Below, in pieces: positions 1-31,726 of a DNA stretch of 64,000 bases. Source of the DNA: Nematostella vectensis. Taxonomy: Eukaryota; Cnidaria; Anthozoa; Actiniaria; Edwardsiidae. Location: contig NC_064037.1 of the NCBI RefSeq assembly GCF_932526225.1, forward strand, positions 15,934,601 to 15,998,600, read 5' to 3'. The stretch's first letter is position 1. Every line of letters starts with the position of its first letter. The position numbers were made by a program, and so were the translations under genes. The notes beneath the pieces were generated by a model. It saw only the letters and a program-made list of their open reading frames with translations. It made no database searches and had not been told where the DNA came from.

Positions 1-580
1 CTCTCTGTATGTCTGTCTGTCTGTCTCTATGTCTATCTGTCCGTCTGTCCGTCCATCTGTCTGTCTGTCCGCCTCTCTGTCTGTCTGTCTGTTTATCTGT
101 CCGTCCGTCTGTCTGTCTGTCCGCCTCTCTGTCTGTCTGTCCGTATGTCTGTTTGTCTGTCTGTCCGTCTGTCCGTCCATCTGTCTGTCTGTCGGCCTCT
201 CTGTCTGTCTGTCCGTATGTCTGTTTGTCTGTCTGTCCGTCTGTCCGTCCATCTGTCTGTCTGTCCGCCTCTCTGTCTGTCTGTCTGTCTCTATGTCTAT
301 CTGTCCGTCCGTCCGTCTGTCTGTCTGTCCGTATGTCTGTTTGTCTGTCTGTCCGTCTGTCCGTCCATCTGTGTGTCTGTCCGCCTCTCTGTCTGTCTGT
401 CCGTATGTCTGTTTGTCTGTCTGTCCGTCTGTCCGTCCATCTGTCTGTCTGTCCGCCTCTCTGTCTGTCTGTCTGTCTCTATGTCTATCTGTCCGTCTGT
501 CCGTCCATCTGTCTGTCTGTCCGCCTCTCTGTCTGTCTGTCCGTATGTCTGTTTATCTGTCCGTCCGTCCGTCTGTCTGT
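1..580. repeat. CTGT/CCGT tetranucleotide satellite with higher-order period
   Basis: The tract is built from CTGT, CCGT, ATGT and CCAT tetramers. A landmark (gcctctctgtctg) recurs at about 71, 123, 195, 267, 383, 455 and 523, often 72 bp apart, so there is a 72-bp higher-order unit with shorter variants. It is open in several frames only because the tetramer has no stop; I see no gene here. It probably lies in an upstream TRIM37 intron. Confidence 0.9.
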
Positions 581-846
581 AACAAAGATATTAAGAGAAT
601 GATTAAGTGAAAAATTTGTAATGTTCATTAGGTTTCTACTAGTTTTACAAGTTTCTAACTTTGATTCACTTTTACTTATAACAGTATACCAAATCCAGTA
701 TAACTTGAGCAACACGCTTAACTAATATGATTGTTGAGTGCACCTAGAATACTCTCGCTAAACCAATACAAACGTGGTGCCGCGCAGTTGGTGAAGATAG
801 GATAATATAGAAACTGGTCATACCAAGTGGTATACTACCAAACCAT
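581..846. other. non-coding sequence, nothing recognised
   Basis: Ordinary AT-rich sequence between the satellite and the antisense pseudogene. No exon with splice sites or known motif was found. Confidence 0.5.
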
Positions 847-1665
847 TTAAGGGTTGCCTAGCACCTGCAGCATACTCTTGCCCATCACCATCTTCACAAT
901 CTGCGCCTTCTTCCTTTCCAGCCATTTGTCCACTTAGTTTTCATCTTGAGGGCCTGGCGGGATGGTGAGGAGGTCCGTACGGACGCCAGGTATCATGGCG
1001 TTTAACTGCTGGCAAATGATCTTCATGTCTTTGGCTTGGTTACTCATCATCTTGTAGGGCAGCGCTTTGGGGTCTTCTGTAGCTTTTCTCCCATGGTCTT
1101 CAAACGTTTGAGGTCCTCTTTCATCACGCTGAAGAATCCGGCGGCTTTCGAAAGCCCCTCAATAAAGGACTGACGGGCGGGGATCAGCGTTTTGCTCACA
1201 ACTAGGTCTGCAGCCTCGTGGATCTTGGACTCCGCTCCTTTTGCTATGCCTTCAGCATAGTCGTCGTCAGCAGAGGCCGCTAGCAATGGGGTGGCAATAA
1301 TGTTAACAAAAGGTATAAATGCGAGGCCCACAGCCCAACCTTTCTTGGTATCAACTCAACTTTCTAGTTCCACCTTCTTCTTCTCGTACTCTCTTGCAGA
1401 TCCTTTGATTCTTTAACAATAAGGTGAGCCTCGTCTTGCCGCTGCTTCAGTGGCACCATTATGTCCTCCTGCTATTGGAGAAGGCTTTCAGCTAGATGCT
1501 TGTACGCTGTTGTTTCTTCCACTATATCGGGTAGCATCTTGCACAAGTCTTTTTGTGTCATCGCGAAGCCTGCAAAATTTCTGCAGAGCAGAAGTTGTTA
1601 TGCCAACCGTGTTACTGCCGTAATAAAGATCTCATTGATAAGGAAAAGAGACGCATGTCTCTACC
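847..1665 (-). pseudogene. decayed helical protein gene with a hydrophobic hairpin, family not recognised
   Basis: Read on the minus strand, a coherent protein can be followed from about 1665 down to a stop at 847-849, but only by changing frame about three times (near 1570, 1390 and 1075) and passing in-frame stops (a TAG near 1480, a TGA near 1355, a TAA near 935). The longest open piece is 1047-1331. It has a hydrophobic stretch (GLAFIPFVNIIATPLLAAS) followed by amphipathic, lysine- and glutamate-rich helices; the segment before it is also helical. This helix, hydrophobic hairpin, helix layout is seen in alpha-helical membrane-inserting proteins, but I cannot name the family and a toxin relation is only a guess. 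No introns are visible, so it may be a retrocopy or an old single-exon gene. It lies antisense within what should be a TRIM37 intron. Confidence 0.6.
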
Positions 1666-2454
1666 CATCTCTACCAAGGACTGTTTGAGGGTACATAGCG
1701 CCTGTTCTCCGCTTTTTTGCTTGCCATCTAAGCAAAAACAAGTTTTGCCACAATGTACATACAAGTATACAGAAATGAGAAGCAAACGATAATAAATAAA
1801 TAGATAAATAAAAGAAAATGTTAATGTGTTAAAGAGATTCTATACAGTTTACCAAATTCCCAACAGTCCTGTCAATCACAACTCGTATCTTCTGCTACAG
1901 AGATCAGATCATCAAACTATTTGGCCATTCCATGTAGCTGGGGATGAATTTTATAAAATGTAACATGTGATTACAATGCTTTTCTATGGCAACAGAACGG
2001 TGAACCTGTTAAATTCACTATTCAGAAAGTGCTGTTCACTACACGGAACAAATAAGCTATAGGATATTGTACACCAAACGTTGGTCGATAAGAAGGAATA
2101 TTTATTAAAATCTATAAGAGGAATTCTGGTATATTGGCATGTGTTTATTTTCAGTCCTTCTGTTATTTACCTACTTTGAAATTCTTTGAAATATTTGGAT
2201 TTTTACCATTGTTATTGAGCTACCTCTTATTTCTAATAGCATACCAAATATGAAAGCAATCGGTTTTGTTGATTGATGCTTAAGGGGCCGTTCCTGGGAC
2301 TTTAGAAAATTATTGGCAAATAAATACATAGTACAACATGATTTATAATATTTTTGTAGATTTAAAGCTTTTTTGTCACAGGACAATGAAACTTTGCCTA
2401 CTTCTTGCATGGATGGTTACTGAAGTAATACTTACCTGTTTGTGTTTTATGTAG
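1666..2454. other. intron sequence upstream of the TRIM37 B-box exon
   Basis: No exon, repeat or RNA gene seen. No cysteine-rich RING exon was found here, so the RING-coding exons of TRIM37 lie outside the window. Confidence 0.5.
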
Positions 2455-22122
<19,668 letters not shown>

Positions 22123-23079
22123 ACAGTTGGAAAATAATAGCTACCAGTAAATCACTATGGATAATCGACTACAAAAAAGAAAGAAAATCGGGACCAAAAA
22201 CAGAAGGAAATCAAAATACAGTTTAAAGAAATACACCGTTTCGCTCAATGGAGTTTGGTGTTCAGCTAACGTGACCTAGCTGATACTCTTAGAAAATTTA
22301 GCCAAAGTATCGTAAGATGAATATAAATGGGCGATTACAAATAAAAGGGCGCACGTAAAATATTCCGAGAATCCAACAATTTGGTGCATTTTCCCATAAT
22401 CCAATGCCCGATAGTCAGCGCATTGTTTTTCTCGATGATCAGTTGTGCTGGGAAAACTCGCTTTTGTTCGTTGTTATTTCGAAATGACTGCCGGCAGTAA
22501 TGCCCCACGCTAGCTGGCTGATAGATATGTGAGAAATATTTTTTGTATGAGAGTTATGTATATAGAATGGCTATTGTGCGAGAGAACACACGAATAATTG
22601 CTGCTAATAGAACTGACAAATGATAATACAGATAAAATATATAAAAAAATGTATAAAATAGTTTGATTTGCTTGGATGAAAGTATTATATTCTTGTACAG
22701 TTATTTGTTAGAAATAAACGTCATTTGTCTGTCGCCCGGCCTTTATATAAACCTGGATTTGCGAGGATGGCAGAACCGGCGACAGAAACTAGAAATAAAA
22801 AGCCCCCTCCCCTCCCCCCCCCCCCCCCCAAAAAAAAAAAAGAAAGAAAATAAAAGAACAGAGATCCCTCATACAAACGGTAGAAAACCGAAAAAGTCAC
22901 ACGGTTAGATCTCGATAAACTTTGCGAGCTCTCATAAGCTAACCCATTGACTCCTAGCTATGTTTTGGCTAAATGTACATAAAAAAACAGACCCAAAATA
23001 AATCCTCCCCTATTTTGATTTTTTACAGCTATTCGGCTGCATCCAAGCTTTCCAACAGTGCTTTTTAGATTTATTCTAT
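22123..23079 (+). other. TRIM37 3' UTR and downstream sequence
   Basis: No further coding exon is seen. AATAAA-type signals lie near 22711 and 22794; a C-run followed by an A-run lies at about 22815-22845. The exact cleavage site is not decidable. Confidence 0.5.
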
Positions 23080-23457
23080 TTCCACCAGTTATACTGGTGC
23101 GGAAGGCACAACAGAGCTAGGCTCCAATTCAAGTACCCCCTTGAGTGTATTGTTAGTAAGCATTGTAAGCACTGTCACTGGGGGTGGTCACTGCCAGAGG
23201 GTTTATTGCGTCCCCAGTGGTTCTTTTACGTCCCTTCGGTTCAGGTTAATGTAGTGCAGCTTGAAGAGACGGGACCTCCGGTTTAGTGTCCTTATCCGAG
23301 AAGACTGGAAACACGGGAGAATAACTTCAACTCACTTGTGACACAAATTCGAACCAAGGCAGGAACCCGGAAAAATCCCCAGTTTGAGCCAGGATTCGAA
23401 CCTTGGCCACAGCGGTGAGAGGCCGACGCGCTAACACACTCGGCCACCCGTGCTCCC
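23080..23457 (-). mobile_element. tRNA-derived SINE with a metazoan SINE core
   Basis: On the minus strand it starts gagcacgggtggccgagtgt (box A region) and has box B GGTTCGAATCC at 23392-23402. About 90 bp further, at 23270-23310, it has a core like ggacactaaaccggaggtcc, resembling the conserved domain of widespread metazoan SINEs. It is not a functional tRNA: no acceptor stem closes. Confidence 0.7.
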
Positions 23458-24720
23458 ATCTCTCATAGCAAGCACAATTTGATGGTTTGCTTTTATGTTT
23501 CATCAAAAATACAACTATTACAACTGACATATTGGGTGGGTGTCCTAGGACATCATTAAGTCTATTCGTACAATCTATTTCTGTGCTTATGAATATTTGC
23601 AAGCAAAGGTGGAATTGATTTGGCTTTTGGGTAAGAAGCTTTTAAAATCTGTCTGTCCCCCACGGTGCTTTGCTATCTGTAATGGAAGAAAGATGATCCC
23701 AGAAGCCTTCAGGGAGTGTGTTTTTAAGCAATCAAAACGGACCTGAGAATCAGAATAAAGGTTTCTATTTGTGTCTTAGGTTGTGTTTGTTGATCTGTTT
23801 CCCTTGTGTGGTATTTTGATCTAGCAATTCTGCTCGTTTTCCTAGATATGGGATTTGTCAAAGAACCTGTGCTATTATTTGGCTGAGGAGTACTTGCTAT
23901 CACCTTGGTTGGATGCATATCTTCAGGACCATTTATCCCTAAGACTGATGCCTGAGTATCTTGATCTCATTGTGTTTATTTTCATTTGTGAATTTTTTTT
24001 TTGGCTTGTGGGTACTTCTCACGGGCGGTGCAGGCCGGTTTAGGGTCAATGGGTTAAACGTATCGGGAATTACTTCTTAAAGACGAGGATGCAGAAAAAA
24101 CTGATCTGTTTACGAAAAAAGGGCTAAAAAATGGCGCCACAGAGTAAAGAAATGCATCTAATCATTAACCTGTTAACGTACTAACATTTTGACCTGTTTA
24201 CGTCATCCTTCTTGAAACCTAAAACTTGATTGGCTATAATTAGTGGTGTATATTATGGTGAGATGATGTCATTGATGGAATCAAATTATGTGTATATTAT
24301 GTGTGATTAAGTGTAAAAACTTTTTATTCCTCTGAAAATAAAAATCCGATAACATTGATTTATCATAAATGGGAAAGGGCAATTTTAAAAACTTTTGTAA
24401 TCATTTATGTTAATCTTAAATTTCAGAATTTGAATAAAAATACAGAACATTTTGTTGTGCTATTCTTTTTAAAATGACAAACTTAGTGTTGACCAGGATA
24501 AGTATGGTGATCATGGCAACTACCCTGTACCAAACAAAATACCATCAGTTGGGAATTATTTTCCTGAAGATTCATTCTAATGCGGGGAGAGTTGACAGGT
24601 ATGTGTAAGTTTAACGGGTTCATGTAACCTTGTTATATTTTGGTAGAAGAAACAATTGCTAAACTCGTGAAAGTAGTCATGGATATCGTGGATCCAGCGT
24701 TTTCAACTTAAGTTCACAAC
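23458..24720. other. intergenic, nothing recognised
   Basis: No exon, RNA gene or clear repeat was found between the SINE and the first MITE. Confidence 0.4.
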
Positions 24721-24870
24721 CGTAAGGCCTTGTCCAAACGTCGTATTATCCATGAGCCGTATTCAAAGCAAATGCTTGCAAATGAATCGAGTCGATTGTT
24801 TCATCTTCATTTACATGCATTTGCATTGAATACGGCTCCTTGATAATATGACGTTTGAACTTAGCCTTAG
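24721..24870. mobile_element. hairpin MITE, family 1, copy A
   Basis: About 150 bp, nearly a full inverted repeat: the left arm has caaacgtcgtattatccatg and agccgtattcaa, and the right arm has ttgcattgaatacggc and gacgtttgaacttagcc. A second copy is at 39051-39196. Confidence 0.85.
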
Positions 24871-24907
24871 AGCATGAGTGAATGATATTTGGTCGCCCCA
24901 TGTAAGG

Positions 24908-25032
24908 TAATCCAGAATCCGGAATCCAGGTTTTTAGGGCCCTTGGAATCCGGAATCCAGAGATTGGAATCCGGAATCCACAGTCTGGAATCCAGAATCC
25001 AAATAGTTTCGAAATCCGGAATCCATACTTTT
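24908..25032. repeat. ggaatcc-rich short repeat
   Basis: The motif ggaatccggaatcca recurs about seven times with irregular spacing. Confidence 0.8.
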
Positions 25033-25247
25033 CATTCAAATTAATGACTTAAAAAATCCCACAATTACCACACAAGCGAAGAGGAAGATTGAGTAGCCGA
25101 ATAAAGTGCCACGATGTTCCTCAAGCCCTTGCCTTTGTTTGCATTTCTAATGAGGAGGTGTGTCTGGTTAGTGTTTAGCATAATTGATTGAAAACTCATT
25201 GTCGATCATTGTACAACTTTTTCCGGTCTAATTAGCTTCAATTGGCA

Positions 25248-25306
25248 GAATTCTTACATTCTTTTAAGAATGTAAGTGAGTGTTCTTAAAAGAACACTAG
25301 TAAGAG
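25248..25306. repeat. two adjacent palindromes
   Basis: ttacattcttttaagaatgtaa followed a few bases later by gtgttcttaaaagaacac (each given here as an inverted repeat around TTTTAA or TTAA). They may be the ends of an old element or a cruciform-prone site. Confidence 0.6.
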
Positions 25307-25836
25307 TACAAAACAAGTTCTCCAGTTAAGACTCACAGTTCACAGTTTTATTTTGCCAGTATTTTCCTTATTAGAGTTACAATTCATAAAATTGAGTAGG
25401 CAAGGATATCCAGAGAAGCCATAAGCTTATAAAATAGGACTCCCTTCTAACATGCATTTTACGGGAGATATACGCATTTTAGCCTGATCTCCCGTTCTTG
25501 TTAGAATGAGCGAATTTCATATTAATGTCGAAAATTTAGCCAATCGGGAATGGAAGCCATTCAACAACAAACAAATCAGGAGGCGAAGAATGTCAAATTT
25601 GCGTTTATCCTTGACATAAGTACTGGCGCGTTTTGATTTAGTTTGCAATTTCATTGGCTAAAATTCAAAACACTATACCCTAAACCAATAGAAAAGCAAA
25701 CAGAACGCAAGCCTGACGTACTTTTACTTTTTACACTCATCCGAAATCCGCTCTATGAGAAAGAAGGGTGTATTGCACAGAGTATAGCCATTCTCACGTG
25801 CACACGTCACCAAAAACTCGGTTTTGTTCGTCTTCC

Positions 25837-26002
25837 AATAGACCATTCCAGCTAAAACGCACGCGCGCGGCATGACGGTAGTTGTGGTAGATTCGTCGAG
25901 CAAACTGTAAAAAGTGCGCGTTGCATTCTGGTTCTGGTAGCTGTGGTAGCGTCCTCGGCATTTCTGATTGAAAATATGCAGTTATAGCTGGAATCGCCTA
26001 TT
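25837..26002. mobile_element. MITE with 17-bp terminal inverted repeats
   Basis: Left end aatagaccattccagct, right end agctggaatcgcctatt, mismatching at two positions, 166 bp in all. No coding capacity. Confidence 0.75.
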
Positions 26003-26637
26003 ACTAAAGTGGAAATAATCCTTCAGTGCCTGTGAAACTTTTCGTCAAAAGAGCGAGTGAGTTTGCACTCAGACGTTAATCCATATCAATTGTTTTATTT
26101 CCGAGACCCGAGTTTGAGCAACCCTTTTATGATATCTGTCTGATTATCGATACATTGACGCGAACGCGTGCACTACGAAAAAAAATCGGTATTATCGATT
26201 TCCGAACTCTTCCCTAACGATTTTTAACGATTTCACAGATCAATCGATAAAAATCGGTTATTTTTATCGATTTGTATCTATATCTATTTTTAACGATTGA
26301 CTAGACCGGGATCTATTTTTCAGGTACCCCCTATTAGGCTTGATTACCGGCTGTTCCTGTGAGCCTGCAGTACTTGAAGATCGTAAGGCCGCAAGGCCTG
26401 ACATCGGCTGAAAATAGAGCATTATCTGTTTTTAGAGGCCCTATGGAGGCCCTCCACTTTCATCCAACCACTTGGACTTGGAAAATAGGACACTTGTGTC
26501 TTAACCCGCCTTGCAGCTACCCTAGTTCCAGAGTCTCCTTTATTCCTTCCTCTGAACTCAGGGTACTTCGCAGCATGGGTAATGTATAAATGACAATCAC
26601 AGTAAAAATGACAATAACAGTTTCTAAAAATTACATG
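26003..26637. other. intergenic, AT-rich atcgat-containing stretch
   Basis: At 26150-26310 the words atcgat and taacgatt recur. No gene seen. Confidence 0.4.
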
Positions 26638-26638
26638 A

Positions 26639-26644
26639 TTTATT
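26639..26644 (-). terminator. candidate poly(A) signal of the MAIP1-like gene
   Basis: AATAAA on the minus strand, about 70 bp past the stop codon at 26712-26714. Confidence 0.4.
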
Positions 26645-26711
26645 GATTATTGATACTGATTACAACCCTCCGTCAAACCGTCATTCCTCTATTAGCATTA
26701 TCTAGCTGTAG

Positions 26712-29700
26712 TCATTGGCTGAAAAAGGGGCGTGGCTGTGGGACATTGTGTTGAATAAATCTGTCAATATCTGAGATGACCCAGTCAAGGGGATAGATGC
26801 CTTGTGAGTAGTTCTGCCAGTCAAACTGAGACTCGAACCTCCACAGATGGACACAAGACACCGTCTCTTTTGTACCATCCAGGACGTCATCTAGACCATT
26901 CGGCAGTCTCCTGCAGATGAAGAACCTACAGCAAAAAGGGCCTTCTTTAATTATAAATCCATAACTGAAATAAGGTTTGAAAGTTGTTCTGAATGCCCGA
27001 CCACTGCCTGGCTTGTTAAACAGCTTAATTTTTAATCAGAGTTCCTCCGGTGGGGGAGGTGGAGAGGGGCGAAATTGAGAAATCTTTAAAACTATCTAAT
27101 TGCTGTAACTTGAAAAATGACACTGGTCATGTTTTGTGCTATGTACCTCTCGCGAGTCATAAACTTGACATCAATCTGGAACCTGAAGCCTTCATCAAAA
27201 GCTGCTCGTGCAATGTCTCGGCAGTGCTGCATGGAGAAGGATGCTATGCCTACAATCAATTCATATATCTTTTAGAAAAGTCTTCGGACAGCTGTAGAAA
27301 TCCTACACTCATATTTATAATGGCCTTGTTAAAAGCTTACATAAATTATAACTATTTTGATTGCTTCAAAAGTCAGTTCAGCCTTTCTGAAATTGAAACA
27401 GAAATCTTTTGAAAGATTCTGGAGATGCCTTATTTGACATGGTTGTCTTGCTTTTATTCTGAGCTAAAAGGGAGGAGAGGGGGTGTGGGCACAAAAAAAC
27501 CTGTGGATATTGCAAGCAGCCACAGGTGTATATATATTCACATCACGTTTTATCATTTTTAAAAATATAATTATCAGCTATTGCTGGATGAATTGGTGTT
27601 CAAAGCCATCCAAGGGGACTTTTTTGCTACTGTTTGCGACTGGTGAGTGCATCTCATTGGAGTTGATTTTTTTACTGGTATCTAAAAGATTTGACGAGTT
27701 TGTCACACATGTTCGCTTCATAGTCTTCAATTTTACAGTAGCCTACCATTAACCATTGGCTCAACTTCTGATGCAGGGATAATACATTGCTGGCCGAGAA
27801 ATTCAGCAAAGACGTAGTCATCTCCCGCATCATCAGGGCCAACCACAGAACGTATACCTGTAAGGTGAAATGATGATAATCAATCACTTGCAAAACAAGA
27901 ACATAAAAAACAAATTAATCACTTGAATTCTCAAATTCCATTAGACTTTTATAACAAAAAATTAATACACTTAAAAACCTCTGTAAAAAATAATCTTTTT
28001 ACCTGCAATGCTAAGATTCCTGATCTTCTCCACCTCCTTAAAAAAGGAATTTGATTGTGGTTAAAAGATAAGTTTGTTACAAACAATAAAGTCATGTTGT
28101 TGAGGATCAATACTCAACTGATAACGATTTCAGGATACAGGATTTATAGAGACTGTGACAGCCCTAAATATTTCCTTACCAAATGCATGCGTAGATCTCC
28201 ATTATCACTGGAAGAAGTCTTTAACTGGTCAAGTGCCCTTTGAGTATTCCTATAGAGAGCTTTGCCTACAAAGCGAGAAAAGTCCCTAGTTTACATTCTT
28301 GAGGAAAAGCATGCGGCTCATGTAGTAGGCATTTAATAAAAATGTTCAACTGTTTACAAACCATCCTCGGGGACACAGGGCGTCATGGAGATCGGGCACA
28401 TAGGGAGCGCTTGAGAAAGAAAGAGCTTCTTTCACTCCTTTTCTTTCTCCAAGCTCAATGAGTGCCCGATCTCTGCGATGCCCTGGGTCGCTGAGGATGT
28501 TTACAAACCAATCTAAACTTACTTAGCAAATTTTCCAGTTTATTTTCACAGTCTAAAGTTGCCATAAGCCGCGTACATAGTAGAATACAATCCTAGAAAG
28601 AACACAGAAAACATTGATAATCAAAGGTGTCCTCTTTTCTATGTTCAAAAGTCAAGTGGATGGATCAAAAGGTAGACCTAATATAAGTTTGAGACTATAT
28701 TTGTGCAAATCAAAGAGACAGGCTTGTACTTTCTTTAATCAAAAAGGGGGTTGGACATCCCTCCCATCCATCCAATGAATCTAGAGTAAATGTTTTAAAA
28801 ATGTTTAAACCATTCACAATGAGAACTTATGCCTGTGGGGACTCTTCATAAAAGTAGACGAGGGTGATCGTCCTATATTTTAGAGTACAAAACTCTACCA
28901 ACTACTGTCTCAGTGGGTGTTCAATTTTTTTCTGCTTCTTCTAGCCCTTAGGGGGTTTCAAGCTAGTGGATCATCACATTCTATAATAAAACCTCTGGAG
29001 AAGAAGTCAGAAATGGGATGTGCTCCATGGTGGTGCCTTAAGGATCACAATTCAGAAAAAAATGTGTTTGTTTTTATTGCTTTTAGTGATGAGTGAGTGA
29101 GTTAAGAGATGGGAGTTTCTATGAGGGCCCCCTCCAGGGACTTGTGCAAGGAAATATGGAAATGAATTATTTACCTTTGCAGAATACAAAAATTCTTTTA
29201 CATCTAAATTACCACTGTGAATATATAAAAAAAAATAATGAAACACCATGAAAATTAGCACAACACCATGTCTTTTTGTCATGTTATCAAAATCATTCAG
29301 TAACTAAATATAATCAGCACATCACATGTATTTATATATGTATATATATTACCATAATGATTAGAATAAGAAGCCAGAGTACTACTTATTAATTTTTCGG
29401 TCTTTAATTCGGTCTTTAAGGGGGCACTTATTGGAAAGGGGGGGGCATACTTTATCTTGGTTAAAATTACCAGTCTCTGAATCAACTGAGAAGAAACATT
29501 TGTGCACATAGGTATAAAGAAGTTGAAGTGATAATAAGTAAATGGCCTCTGCATATTGCTGCAGTTGTACAAGGCTAAGAAGCTGTTTGTTCCATGTAGT
29601 CAGGCGATGGTGGTGAAGGTGGTAGATAGTGTCAAGTACGGTGTTTGAGATCATTCTGAGTTCAGGGACAGGTCAATGAAAGCGGTGAATGAGGTCACTG

Positions 29701-31000
29701 TAGCGACAGGGGTAAGCCAGTCTTCGCAGCAATATGCAGAGGCCCTCGATTCCATTGCACACTATTCCTTGGAGGCAGAAATAGCTGTCAGGTAGGCCCA
29801 TGGCCTCGATGAGAACAGGAATATGGTGCTTTTTCCTCTGGACCTTTGTCAAGGACTCTGCATCATTGACATCGTCTAGCGAAAAAGCCTCATCTCCATA
29901 TGGTAATTATGGGATTTTGATGTATTAGCATTGCACAAAAGCATAAATTCATTGTCATAAAAAATGTTGTCCATGTAGGCATCAATGACTGCCTCTCAAG
30001 CCAGGCGAAAAGTTGCCATGCTCGTTAAATTGAGGTAATCCAAGTAAAAAAGACATACAGCCATCTCAGAGAAAGCTTAATGTTTACATTTTGCCTGACG
30101 TTGGCAACGGCAGTCCCAGTCAGCTTGCGCACCGCCAGCCGTTGTAGACCCTGACAACATCGGATCGTAAGGTCTCTAGTTTTTAGTGGGAGGGGGTGCT
30201 TATTCCAAAATTCGAGTTCGAGGGGTTCGAAGGTAGGCCATATTTTTTAATCATTACGGTATGTCTTAACTAATCTCACTTGTACTCTAATGTAATCAAC
30301 ACAAATAATCACTACCACTGCTTGTTTAGCACTATCATCATGTCATCATTAAAAAAACTGTCATTTTATTATCATCCTTACCAGCACTATCATCATCATT
30401 ATGATATCACCATTATCATTAACAACATCATTGACATCTTTATCTCAATCATATTATCACCAAAACACATAATCATGTTCGTCATTTTTGCCATGTATCC
30501 ACCAAAACACATCATCATCATTATCAGCATATTGTCCATGTAATCACCACAACAAATCATCATTATTATTATCTTTGCCATGTATCTACCTAAACACATC
30601 ATCATCAGGGGCATACGCAGGATTTTAACAAGTTGCAGTCAAAGCATTCAGAAGCTGAATGAGGGCGTGGCCCCTCATCCCGCATCCCCGTGAAGATTTC
30701 ATAGCTCGCACTTTTGGGTTTGAAAATGGCGTCAATGCGTCAGACTTTTGAGAATATTACACGATCCTCTGTCATCCTCGATCTGAGATAGGACTTCAGT
30801 CGTCGTGTGGCACTGAACGACATAACAATATTTTGGGAATCATCTTTAGACTAGAATGATTAAGAAAATTATAGTTTTTATCCTCATCATATATATAAAA
30901 CTACGTACATAAAAATGAATGAGAAAACATTTGATTTTTTCCCTCATTATGCAAATTAGATCGCCAAATTTTTCAGGCCTGTAGGCTGCGTACGCCCCTG

Positions 31001-31068
<68 letters not shown>

Positions 31069-31443
31069 TTTTATCAATAGTTAGGAAGTAGTGTTACTTA
31101 CTCGGGAACTTTTCGGAGCGATCTTGCCAGAGACAAACCTCCTACCAGACGATGTAAAAAAGGACTCCGTCCATAGACATCTATGAGAAAAAAAAACAAA
31201 TTATAAAAAATAACTTTAGTTAAAATTTAACTACTTACCTAACAACGGAAATTGGTCATTTTTACCTGCTAGTTGTTGGGCCCACGGAAAAACGACCCCT
31301 CCACTTGAAAAACAGCGCACAGGAAAACTGTGTAAAGCGTTATATTTTCTCGTGTAACGCGTCAGTATCCCCGCGAGAAATAATTCATTTCTGGGGATAA
31401 ATGGGCTTACTCGTCTCAAAACGCAAGCACTGCAAGTCGCCAT
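26712..31443 (-). CDS. probable mitochondrial Tim44-like protein (MAIP1-like), nine exons
   Basis: Exons from 5' to 3' on the minus strand: 31239-31443, 31102-31180, 29175-29214, 28523-28592, 28180-28265, 28003-28036, 27747-27857, 27147-27249, 26712-26925. They join in phase into 313 codons. The N-terminus (MATCSACVLRRVSPF and later arginines, serines, few acids) looks like a mitochondrial presequence. The middle is helical (EFLYSAK, CILLCTRLMATLDCENKLEN). The C-terminal half ends in a beta-rich block (FRFQIDVKFMTRERFF, VHLWRFESQFDW, LDWVISDID) that resembles Tim44-like/NTF2 folds. The length is close to MAIP1 (m-AAA protease interacting protein, about 290 residues). The exon structure is well supported; the family name is inference and unsure. 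It is divergently paired with TP53I13. Confidence 0.8.
28355..28510. mobile_element. imperfect-hairpin MITE in a MAIP1-like intron
   Basis: Left arm catcctcggggacacagggc and gagatcgggca; right arm tgcccgatctctgcgatgcc and ctgggtcgctgaggatg. The centre is ctttctttctcaa-like. It sits about 15 bp from the exon ending at 28523. Confidence 0.75.
29540..30020 (-). pseudogene. Harbinger (HARBI1-like) transposase relic
   Basis: On the minus strand, fragments such as RLA then EAVIDAYMDNIFYDNEF, then IPVLIEAMGLPDSYFCLQG, then GLCILLRRLAYPCRYSDLIH, then ELRMISNTVLDTIYHLHHHR line up with the N-terminal part of HARBI1-type nucleases. Frame changes (about 29900) and stops (for example after IHRFH) break it, and the catalytic DDE part is missing. 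It lies in the same orientation as the host gene, within its second intron. Confidence 0.75.
30606..31000. mobile_element. MITE with caggggc...gcccctg ends, inserted in an ATC microsatellite
   Basis: Left end caggggcatacgcaggattt; right end ggctgcgtacgcccctg. Both flanks are atcat repeats, so the target duplication is atcat or hidden in the microsatellite. About 395 bp, no coding capacity. Confidence 0.8.
31001..31068. repeat. (ATC)n microsatellite
   Basis: About 22 uninterrupted atc units; a looser cat/atc-rich zone lies at 30320-30600, on the other side of the MITE. Confidence 0.97.
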
Positions 31444-31726
31444 TTTGAATTTGAACTTTCGTGTTGTGTTGCTCAGCCCCCCTCGGTTATCCTAACTCAA
31501 AGGAATACCAAAACATTGTTTAATGTAACTCAGACAACATATATTCTTAGCTTTTCCAACTCATATCATCTATAATTTGGGTATTTCATAAAGTATCCAA
31601 ATTTCTACATTTTCCTTTTTTTTATATATAAATATATTTGCAAACTTATCCCAAGCTCTACTCCGATTTTATCCCGGCAGCTCTCCGAATGGCTTCCGAG
31701 TATCCGCAATGCGTTGTGAATCCAAA
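31444..31726. promoter_or_regulatory. bidirectional promoter between MAIP1-like and TP53I13
   Basis: The two start codons face away from each other across about 280 bp. Both ATGs lie in the context caaaATGGCG (minus at 31443, plus at 31727), which fits the YY1 consensus AAnATGGCG often found at animal housekeeping gene starts. Confidence 0.6.

Noticed and set aside
9-610. Cysteine/serine-rich open frames in the first 600 bases
   Set aside because: They come from the CTGT/CCGT satellite, which contains no stop in several frames.
23330-23460. Possible functional tRNA gene on the minus strand
   Set aside because: Boxes A and B are present but the stems do not close, and a SINE core follows; better explained as a SINE head.
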